From: Nyssa sinensis | Taxonomy: Eukaryota > Streptophyta > Magnoliopsida > Cornales > Nyssaceae | Reading direction: 5' to 3' | Length of the DNA stretch: 64,000 nt | Assembly (NCBI GenBank): GCA_008638375.1 | Contig: CM018052.1 | Span: 25,265,071-25,329,070 of the forward strand | Part shown: positions 23,527 through 33,400 of the stretch, in pieces | Position numbering within the stretch: position 1 is the first letter of the stretch | Layout: every line of letters starts with the position of its first letter | Notes under the pieces: generated by a model | The model's input: the letters and a program-made list of their open reading frames with translations, nothing else | Told to the model about the DNA's origin: nothing | Database searches by the model: none | Position numbers and translations under genes: made by a program

Positions 23527-24027
23527 TTCAGAGCCAATAAACTCGGTCATACAGTGCAGGCAAAGCCTCCACGGCGTTCTCATGCACATATCCTCCAGAC
23601 CTTATGTTCTGGGCAATATTTATTCAACACTTCATATGGTACTGACCTTATGGTTTCCTTAAATAGCTGCCAAGCAGGGAATAAGGAAACAGTCTTCAAC
23701 ACGGAAACTACTATCTATGATTATCTCCATCTACGACTCAACGCTCCACAAGGTAACTGCAATCTCTGATGATCAAATCCCTATATTCATGGCATCGAAT
23801 CCTAATCAACTTAGGAAAGGCCACGGTCTATAAATTAAACCCTAAAGGTACGCTTTATTTGGATGCTCATTCTTTTGGCTTTCAATACAGTCTTTCAATT
23901 CCTTCTACTTACTTAAGCATCGGAACGGCTACCGCCGGAGCCAATCCGGTGGTCCTCTGATCATCTTTCTGAGTGTTCTACAGGTCACGGAGCCCATACT
24001 TATTGCGAGTCGAAAAGTGCAGCATCA
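23386..24027 (+). repeat. right LTR of the 3.4-kb element
   Basis: A 642-bp LTR ending GCAGCATCA and followed by the target duplication 'gtagg'. It is about 98% identical to the left LTR; the length difference is the (TA)n run at 23490-23524. Confidence 0.88.
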
Positions 24028-24032
24028 GTAGG

Positions 24033-24892
24033 AAAATATATTTTGAAGTCTCAAAGAAGAGATTAATGAAGAACCTGTATATGGAAATTTATAGCTGATC
24101 ATGAAGTCACTTCTTGTTGCACCCTTACTCTATTAAATACCAGTATCCATAAGCATACCTGACATAATTGCTGCAGGAATTAAGCACAAGACACTTTTAT
24201 GACCTTCATGGATGTGTCTTCCTGCTTGTCTTATTAATTAGTATCATTCTCATTAAACTAATGCGAAAGCATGTCTGAAAGGGCATTGAGTAGTGTGGAA
24301 ACTACTAACAATAAAAAAAAAAAAAAAAAAAAAAATTCTTAAGAAAGTTGACCTCAATAGAATTCGATTAGAGACATAAAAATAATAAGCGCTTGAGAGT
24401 ATAAGGTTCCTAATTCAATAGTTCTCTCATGACTGGAGACTCCTATTTAAGATACAGTCACACGACAAAAGATTGTACTCAATGGGATCACTTCAAGTTA
24501 TCCAAAAATAAACTCTTAAGAATATTCAATATTTTATTTATTTACAAAATTAATAAAAATAGAAAATTGAATTTTAACTTAACAACCACATATAAAGTCC
24601 TAATATTATTAGAGAACAAATGGAATCAAATTCTGACCATGTGTGTCTCATCCAAAACTCAAATTACCGATTAGACTTTTGACAGTCTAATTGGCCCAAT
24701 ATGCTTTTGTGGTCCATTTTACATCAAAGTCATAGGTAAATTTTTATTTATTTATTAGACTCTTGAATGACCAAAAAATAAAGATTTTTGAAGAAAAAAA
24801 TAGAAAGGACTTGCATTGTGTGAAGCCAAGGCAAAAAAAGGGGGGGGGGGGGCAGGAACTAAGCTCAATGATAATTATTATGGTTCGAGAGT
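24033..24892. other. AT-rich spacer between the LTR element and the copia LTR
   Basis: No gene seen. It contains an A23 run (24313-24335) and a G13 run (24840-24852). The last part, from about 24880, may already be copia LTR, because 'ggttcgag' also occurs in the 3' LTR near 44068. Confidence 0.5.
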
Positions 24893-25106
24893 GTAATTCC
24901 GAGACAAATTTTTTAAGGTATTTTTGGTATTTCACATTATTTTCATATTGTCAAAGTTCTATGTATTTATAGTTAAAGAGTCACATCTCATTGTAACTTG
25001 TAACGTTTTCAGATCATAGTGAAATCATAGCAGTCGTAGACGTAGTCTTATTTTGAGGTGAATCAAGTAAATCTTTGTGTTTTTATGTGTGCATGTGATT
25101 TTAAAT
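24893..25106 (+). repeat. copia LTR segment, left copy of a 214-bp direct repeat
   Basis: This 214-bp piece of copia LTR matches 40820-41033 without indels and with about eight substitutions (roughly 96%). It lies immediately left of the 15.7-kb CACTA element. The matching copy lies immediately right of it and continues into the rest of the LTR and the copia body. Confidence 0.9.
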
Positions 25107-25107
25107 G

Positions 25108-25580
25108 CACTATCAGCGACGCGCGCGTCCGTCGCTAATAGTGCAATTGTGCGTCGCAAAAGCTCTTTAGCGACGCACAACCGTGCATCGCTAAGGCGTC
25201 ACAAATAGTGTCGTCGCTAATACTATTAGCGACTCACAGAACCCCTGGTGTCGCTAAAAGTTCATATTAGCGACACTCAACACGCGTCGCTAATAATAGG
25301 GTATGGGCGTCGCAAATAATACACAAGGGCTAAAAATGAGTATTAGCGACGCCCACTATACGTCGCTAAAAGTCAGTATTAGCGACGCCCAATGTGCGTC
25401 GCTAATACTCACTGTTAGCGACGCACAGTGGGCGTCGCTAATACTGACTTTTAGCAACGCACAGTGGGCGTCGCTAATACTGACTTTTAGCGACGCACAG
25501 TGGGCGTCGCTAATAGTATTTTTAAATTGAATTCTGACTTTTAGCGACACTCTGGTGTGCGTCGCTAAAAGTGGTTTTTT
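25108..25580. repeat. CACTA left subterminal repeats
   Basis: The region is packed with GCGACG/CGTCGC units (about 17 exact plus variants), set mostly in inverted pairs such as TTAGCGACGCAC...GTGCGTCGCTAA. Each pair can fold into a short hairpin. In En/Spm elements, subterminal motifs of this type bind TnpA; that role here is inferred from position and TnpA-like gene content. ORFs across this block are artefacts of the repeat. Confidence 0.85.
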
Positions 25581-26040
25581 TTTTTTTTTTAACCATATCT
25601 ATTTCGTTTTATTTGTTGTTTTGTTCCTGTTTAAACCTGTATCAATCATCCATCCTGATATACAATAAAATCCAAGCATTCTGAAATGAATATATTAAAA
25701 AATAAAAATATATTCATATATATATATATATATATTAAACTAATTATGTACAATTGTAAAAGTACAATTCATCAATAAATAGAAAAATTAAAAATTGTCT
25801 CCAAAATGTTACTACAGATGTCCATGAAAATAAAAAAATAAAAATAACAAGTTCTGATACAAAACATAAAGACGGCGCGGCAATAATCCCCGATCAATCT
25901 GAAATCAAGATCAAATGACATATATTAGAACAATTATTAAATATATATGAACATAGAATGTGAATAGTTTTTTCTTTCTTTTTTTTGCATGCATAAATAG
26001 TAAGAACGACATAAAGTAGCATAAGTCTATTTTATCATTT
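25581..26040. other. AT-rich spacer in the CACTA element
   Basis: A T run (25576-25590), a (TA)n run (25717-25736) and otherwise unremarkable AT-rich DNA between the subterminal repeats and the tandem array. Confidence 0.5.
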
Positions 26041-28800
26041 GTGAGGTGTGTCATGTGGTTTCGGTGTAGTTAAGCGGATATCCGGCCTTTTGGTCTGTCA
26101 AAACTCCAAAATGGGCCTTTTTGGAGCTGACACTTGCATAAGTTTCAAACCGGGCATCCGAACCGAGTGCCATAAGTTCGTGCAAGTTTATTTTATCATT
26201 TGTGAGGTGTGTGATGTGGTTTCGGTGTAGTTAAGCGGATATCCGGCATTTTGTTCTGTCAAAACCCTAAAATAGGCATTTTTGGAGCTGAAACTTGCAT
26301 AAGTTTCAAAACGGGCATCCGAACCGAGTACCGTAAGTTCGTGCAAGTCTATTTTATCATTTGTGAGGTGTGTGATGTGGTTTCGGTGTAGTTAGGCTGA
26401 TATCTGGCATTTTGGTCTGTCAAAACCCCAAAATAGACCTTTTTGGAGCTGAAACTTGCATAAGTTTTAAACCGGGCATCCGAACTGAGTGCCGTAAGTT
26501 TGTGAAAGTCTATTTTATCATTTTTGAGGTGTGTGATGTGGTTTCGATGTAGTTAGGCCGATATCTGGAATTTTGGTCTGTCAAACCCCCAAAATGGGCC
26601 TTTTTGGAGCTGAAACTTGCATAAGTTTCAAACCGGGCATCCGAACCAAGTGCCGTAAGTTCGTGCAAGTCTATTTTATCATTTTTGAGGTGTGTGATGT
26701 GGTAATAGTATAGTTAGGCCGATATCCGACATTTTGGTTTGTCAAAACCCCAAAATAGGCCTTTTTGGAGCTGAAACTTGCATAAGTTTCAAACCGGGCA
26801 TCCAAACCGAGTGCCGTAAGTTCGTGCATGTCTATTTTATCATTTGTGAGGTGTGTGATGTGGTTTCGATATATTTAGGCTGATATCTGGCATTTTGGTC
26901 TGTCAAAACCCAAAAATGGGCATTTTTTGAGCTGAAACTTGCATAAGTTTCAAACCGGGCATCCGAACCGAGTTTCGTAAGTTCATGCAAGTCTTATCAT
27001 TTTTGAGGTGTGTGATGTGGTTTCGGTGTAGTTAGGCCGATATTCGGCATTTTGGTCTGTCAAAACCCCAAAATGGGCAGTTTTGGAGCTGAAACTTGCA
27101 TAAGTTTCAAACCGGGCATCCGAACCGAGTGCCGTAAGTTCGTGCAAGTCTATTTTATCATTTTTGAAGTGTGTGATGTAGTTTTGGTGTAGTTAGGCTA
27201 ATATCCGGCATTTTGGTCTATCAAAACCCCAAAATAGACCTTTTTGGAGCTGAAACTTGCATAAGTTTCAAACCGGGCATCCGAACCGAGTGCCGTAAGT
27301 TCGTGCAAGTCTATTTTATCATTTTTGAGGTGTGTGATGTGGTTTTGATGTAGTTAGGCTGATATCCGGCATTTTGGTCTGTCAAACCCCCAAAATGGGC
27401 CTTTTTGAAGTTGACACTTGCATAAGTTTCAAATCGGGCATCCGAACCGAGTGCCGTAAGTTTGTGAAAGTCTATTTTATCATTTTTGAGGTGTGTGATA
27501 TGGTAACGATGTAGTTAGCCGATATCCGACATTTTGGTCTGTCAAAACCCCAAAATGGGCCTTTTTGGAGCTGAAACTTGCATAAGTTTCAAACCGGGCA
27601 TCCGAACCGAGTGCCGTAAGTTCGTGCATGTCTATTTTATCATTTGTGAGGTGTGTGATGTGGTTTCGGTATAGTTAGGCTGATATCCGGCATTTTGGTT
27701 TGTCAAAACCAAAAAAATGGGCATTTTTTGAGCTGAAACTTTCATAAGTTTCAAACCGGGCATCCGAACTGAGTTTCGTAAGTTCGTGCAAGTCTATTTT
27801 ATCATTTTTGAGGTGTGTGATGTGGTTTTTGTGTATTTAGGCTGATATTCGACATTTTGGTCTGTCAAAACCCCAAAATGGGTAGTTTTGGAGCTAAAAC
27901 TTGCATAAGTTTCAAACCGGGCATCCGAACCAAGTGCTGTAAGTTCGTGCAAGTCTATTTTATCATTTTTGAGGTGTGTGATGTGGTTTTGGTGTAGTTA
28001 GGATGATATTCGGCATTTTGGTCTATCAAAACTCCAAATTAGGCATTTTTGGAGTTGAAACTTGCATAAGTTTCAAACCGGGCATCCGAACCGAGTTCCG
28101 TAAGTTCGTGCAAGTCTATTTTATTAGTTGTGAGGTGTGTGATGTGGTTTTGGTGTAGTTTGGATGATATCCGGCATTTTGGTCTGTCAAAACTCCAAAA
28201 TGGGCGGTTTTGGAGCTGAAACTTGCATAAGTTTCAAACCGGGCATCCGAACCGAGTGCCGTAAGTTCGTGCAAGTCTATTTTATCATTTGTGAGGTATG
28301 TTACATGGTTTTGGTGTAGTTAGGCTGATATCCAGCATTTTGGTCTGTCAAAAGCCCAAAATGGACATTTTTGGAGCTGAAACTTGCATAAGTTTCAAAA
28401 CGAGCATCCGAACCGAGTATCGTAAGTTCGTGCAAGTCTATTTTATCATTTGTGAGGTGTGTGATGTGGTTTCGGGGTAGTTAGGCTGATATCTGGCATT
28501 TTGTTCTGTCAAAACCCCAAAATAGACCTTTTTGGAGCTGAAACTTGCATAAGTTTCAAACCGGGCATCCGAACCGAGTGCCGTAAGTTCGTGCAAGTCT
28601 ATTTTATCATTTGTGAGGTGTGTGATGTGGTTTCGGTGTAGTTAGGCTGATATCCGATATTTTGGTCTGTCAAAACCCCAAAATGGGCCTTTTTGGAGTT
28701 GAAACTTGCATAAGTTTTAAACCGGGCGTCCGAACCGAGTGCCGTAAGTTCGTGCATGTCTATTTTATCATTTGTGAGGTGTGTGATGTGGTTTCGGTGC
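26041..28800. repeat. 161-bp tandem array, about 17 copies
   Basis: Head-to-tail units start with 'gtgaggtgtgtgatgtgg' or close variants at 26041, 26202, 26363, 26524, 26685 and so on to 28774. Units differ by scattered substitutions and rare indels; one near 26990 lacks a few bases. ORFs in it are repeat artefacts. Internal tandem arrays are known in large plant CACTA elements. The same unit family, strongly diverged, recurs at 47030-47935 in the smaller CACTA derivative. Confidence 0.95.
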
Positions 28801-28846
28801 ATTTTCTATAAATAATAAATTCACCAAAGTATATAATTTTAAAAAC

Positions 28847-30316
28847 TTACCAAGGTTGTGAAGAGTCACGCTGTTGGCTGAGCATCGTCTGCACAAGAGT
28901 CTGTAGCTCGGAATATCGCTCCTCCAGGCTATCTAGTCTCTGGCGGAGCGCTACATTCTCTTGTTGAACTGCCTCAGTAGCTGCGTGTGCCCTAGCATCA
29001 CTCTCAAAGGACGATGTCGTCGGCGGCATCCCAGTCCCTAAGCCACGCATATAGCCACACCTCTTGCCCAGAACAGTCTCCCGTATCTGGTCATCGGTCA
29101 GCGGATCTTGTCCCTTAGCTGTCGGCTGATCACACAGCCGGACCATCTCCTCCTATAAAAACATAAAGATATGTTACTACTTTTATAACTTTAGATTAAT
29201 ATTAAATTAGTAATACTGTGGCAAGTTACATAAAAACTTACATAAAGCCGCTGTGCTTCAGGCCCAGCCCAACCCTTATTGGGGTTGTAGTGCGTCCTGT
29301 GCCACAAATCAATAGGGCTGGGTGGTGCACCGGTGTCCTGGTCTCGCTGGAGCAAATAAATAGTAGCTTATGAAGATTGATTTCATGATTAGATTATACA
29401 ATAAGAACTTGATACATTTATTAACTTTCCATATCATGCCTATACTGTACAAAAGAATGTGATCCACCACAGTGGGTCACCTTCTGCTTGCTTCTACTCT
29501 CGCTATTCTTCCGGCTTAGTTCCTACACTTGGCCAAAACAAAGAAGGTTAGTATAAATGATACTGATTTAAACCAGACAACAAAAGTAATTTTGACAATT
29601 TTTACCTGGAATGCATCACTTGTGAACCGGTCGCACAGTAAGATCCAATCCTCTACCGTCACCCCCTATAGGGTCTGTCGCGAGGCTCTCTACCGCCTAC
29701 CACCTCCGCCTCGTAGTGCATGTGGAGACGGTGTCGATAGTCCTTGAAACGGACTCCCAGGTAACGGTCCACTGCCTTCACTACGTGAGGCAGGTGGAGA
29801 TCGATGTCAAACTTCCCCTGTAAAGCATGTCATTGTCAAGACATTACGGCATTAGAAATGTTAAAATTTAGTTCAACACAATAATAAAAGACATACCAGG
29901 ATATGCGCATGAATATCCTGTAGCTCCTCCTGAGTGACGAGACTCCAGTCACTAATATGGAGTGGGGCGCGTAGTCGGCAAATGATGCCGACCTCTGTGG
30001 TGAACTGCTGTGCCCACCCACCAACGGGCTTCAACAAGCCCTCAAGTAGCTCAATCCGAAGTCGCGAGCCCCCTGCTGCCTCCATCTGAGCCTGCAAACT
30101 CCGATTCTTCGACCTACCGTGCCCTCGTCTAGCGGTGGTGGCCGAAGCTTTAGAAACAATAAAATAGAACCAATTAATACCATATTTATATAATCATTAA
30201 TACAAAATGGAACTATCCATACCATCAATGGCAGGATCGGTCGATCCTGCAGAGAAAGGGGAAGGGGTTGATGGGTCCACTGGGGCTGCGCGTCTGCGTG
30301 AGCTTGGTCCAACCAT
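28847..30316 (-). pseudogene. TnpA-like protein, plant transposase Ptta/En/Spm (Transposase_24) family
   Basis: The second CACTA gene follows tnp2 on the same strand. Six exons can be traced by GT-AG borders and reading frame: 30316-30223, 30147-29897, 29817-29606, about 29522-29430, about 29346-29242 and 29152-28847. The start gives 'MVGPSSRRRAAP'. Family features are 'GHGRSKNRS', 'WAQQFTTEVGIICRLRAPLH', 'VTVEDWILLCDRFTSDAFQ', 'KVTHCGGSHSF', 'IRETVLGKRCGYMRGLG' and a C-terminal coiled coil ('NVALRQRLDSLEERYSELQT'). A frameshift near 29661-29672 in exon 3 breaks the frame. In En/Spm the homologous product binds subterminal repeats and helps pair the ends; here that is inferred. Exons 4-5 borders are approximate. 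Confidence 0.8.
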
Positions 30317-30433
30317 ATCTAAAAAGAAAGTTTAAAAGTAAAATCCATTATATCATAAAAAATTAAAATCCATTACATAATAAAATTGAATATCCATTAC
30401 ACTTGATCTTACCACGTGTAACACCTATTACAA

Positions 30434-33400
30434 TTATTCATCTGAGTTTGTATCATCATCTGCACTTGAATTTTCTTCATTCTCGGTACAATACTCTAAC
30501 AATGTCTCATCATCAAAATCACTTTCCTCGTCATCATCATCATTAATGAACGTTGCATCCCTCGGATCTAATTGTGTGGTATTGGTGACGTCGGAAGCTA
30601 CGACATGAATTGGTTCTACATCAGTTCTATTCAACCGATACGCACTAACATTTTCCTGATCATGCCGGACAACACCATCGTTGGCAGTTTGAGACTCTTC
30701 TGGTAGTGCCTCCTCAATCCTCTCCAACTCTTCATCTCCCTCACCAACTTCTAGGACATCATAAACATTTCTAGTTTTTATTTTTTGGATAACATGCCAA
30801 TCATCTCTTATTTTTATGTCCTTCAAATAGAAAACTTGTTTTGTAACCGATGCCAAAACATACGAATCATCTTTAAATGTCGTACGTGACGTATTAACAT
30901 TTATGAAGTGCTTATCAATCTGCATTCCAGTCTTCTTATTACTTACATCCCACCAATCACATTTAAAAATATACACAGAATGACCGTAGCAATAATATAA
31001 ATGTATGATGTCTTTTAAAACACCATAGTACTCTACAGTTTGTCCTCCGTCACCATTTCCTTCAACAAGGACCCCGCTATTCTGTGTTCGTCGGCTGACC
31101 TCACGTTCCCTCGTGTGAAATCGAACACCATCAACAATTAAACCGGTGTAGCGGGATATCCTTTGATCAGGACCACATGCCAAGGAATATAATTGATCAT
31201 ACGCCTCAGGAGATTTTTCACGCCCCGAATTTCTACAAACCCGAGGTGCGACTAACGAGACAGAAAATAAAATAAATAAAAGGACAAATGTAAATAAATC
31301 CACTAAACAAGCATCCATTCCCATCAATACATAAAATAACATAAAGTACATCTCACAACTGCATTGTTCATAGGTCATTCGGGCTTAAGCCCTTACATTA
31401 CAAAATGTAAGTCCCATGGACCAAAAATATACCAAGTGCTTCACCCTATCGAGGTATCATAGAGTCTCAAGTGGCTGGAGTATCCTCATCTGAAAAATGT
31501 TGCCCACGAATGGGTCAGCTCAACTGCTGGTATGATGAAGTGCTAATGCAAGAAATAAAGCTAAGGCGTGGCATGTGCAAAGTGTACATTTATATCTAAA
31601 TGTCATTCAAGCATCGCAGTAATATATGAGTGGTATGCATGACACACCCATGCACAACTCTATGCCACACCCATGTCTCATTTACGGGTACTCCCCGATG
31701 GCTTCGAAGTACCAATGCAATGGCCAATTTTGGGTTTTTCACCACAGGATCTACACCCTCATAATGCATAGCACCACGTGCTCAACTCACACCATGTTCT
31801 CAAGGATTCACCATATGCCAATATGTTAATGTAATCTCAATGAACATGGTTCTCAATAATATAGCATGCTCGGACAATAACATATAAATCATCAGTCAGT
31901 TCCATTACGCATGCATATCTCATGTATTCATACATCACAGTTTATGTTCTTCACTCTACGAAACTCTCAAAGAATGCAAGTAACACATAGACATGTGAAC
32001 AACCAACTTCAAATTATAAAGTAAACACATTCCAAATAAACACATAAATCATTCCAGTCATTCACAAAATATTCCTAACTTAACTTCATTTCTAACATTA
32101 GCAAAACACCATACCTGACGAGTTGGTCTCAACCCTAGAAGATCGTGCACGATATGTAACTGAACTGGTCAATAAAAATGTAGGAGGTCAGATCGCCCTC
32201 TCCTGTCTTGTCAGTGTCCCTAAAAGCATGAATTACAACTCAGTCTATTGTCATTTGAATTTATGCTATTCATCAAGTTTTATGTCTTTAATTCATAGGT
32301 TTCTATTCTGCTAAATTAAACTCTGCCATTGAGTCTAGGACGTTGAAGAAAATAAGTTTAGGTTTTCGTAGAACTCAATTCGGACATCTGGGTTCAAAAG
32401 GGTAAAACAGTCATTTTGCACTTTTCACGGGTCCTTACATTTTGTGACATCTTTTCACAAATTGGACTTCACGATCGAGTCCGGAATGCTCGAGATAATA
32501 AAGTTTCACTATTTGTTTACCTAATTCGGAGTTCGTTTGACTGTACTTCAATTCAGGGGCATTTTGGTAATTTTAAAGGTTACTACGGGTCTTTTATTTT
32601 TTGGGACCCCGTCTCATAAAACGGACCTCACCATTGGTCTCAGAATGGTCGAGATAGTCAAAATACACTAATGACTTGTCCCATTTGGACTCCGGATTAT
32701 TTTAGAATATTTAAATAATTTAATTAATTTAATTAACTAATTAATTAATTAATTTAATTAATATTTTATTCAGGAGGGTCAAAACATAATTAATCATAAT
32801 TTCTGTGGGTCAAAATCAGATTTCCTAAAGTTCTGGGGTCAAGTTTAATTTCTAAAAGTTCAAGGGTCAATTTGTAATTTTCTAATTCTCCTATTCTCAA
32901 TTCGGTTACCCAAACAGGGATTAGTCCAGAACAGGGATAAGATATCCCTGTTCCTGTTTCAATTTAAATTTTCAATTTCTTTAACCTGTAGCCAAACAGT
33001 CCCATTCCTATTTTAATTTAAAACCACAGGGCGACATGTGGCAGGGGCGGATCGCCCAAGCCCGACCCGAACTCGAACCCGAACAAGACCCGGACCCGAC
33101 CCGGCCGTCCCCCCTTCTTCCCCGTTTTTTCGGCGATGCACCAGTAGGGTTCCGGCGCCTTCTCCGGCGCCGGCGACATTTTTCCGGTGGAGTTTTCATG
33201 TTTTTAAAACGTGGTTCTCTTCGGTTTTTCACGTAGATTCCATATCCAAGGTCAGTTTTGGATCTAAGCCACTAGATCTTCACGAAATAGGGCTCAAAGA
33301 TTCCGGTCAACACTCCGGCCGACCCTATTCTTTCATTTTCGTGACTCCTCGGTCATTGTTTAACCTCCATTTTTATCCTAATGGGTTTCTGCACCTCCTA

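Larger units (their letters stand above)
20661..24027 (+). mobile_element. non-autonomous LTR retrotransposon (3.4 kb)
   Basis: A complete LTR element. Both LTRs start TGATATACC and the right one ends GCAGCATCA. The 5-bp 'gtagg' flanks it on both sides (20656-20660 and 24028-24032). The interior (21283-23385) has no protease, integrase, RT or RNase H. It carries one gene on the minus strand, related to plant 'gypsy-type transposon' proteins. A purine tract of 16 G plus 'agtagc' lies directly before the right LTR (23364-23385), which suggests that the element reads on the plus strand. I could not recognise a primer-binding site after the left LTR. Mobility would need enzymes supplied by another element. 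Confidence 0.85.

Noticed and set aside
25303..25550. Overlapping ORFs with repeated 'SDAQWASL'-type peptides on both strands
   Set aside because: They arise from the CACTA subterminal hairpin repeats, and both strands code similarly because the repeat is palindromic.
26041..28800. CRISPR-like regular repeat spacing
   Set aside because: The 161-bp units are contiguous and almost identical over their whole length, with no unique spacers, and the DNA is a plant transposon.
30434..31378. Start codon of a 314-codon ORF at 31378
   Set aside because: The first 55 codons lie in the inserted solo LTR; the real exon was continuous with 34269-34300 before the insertion.
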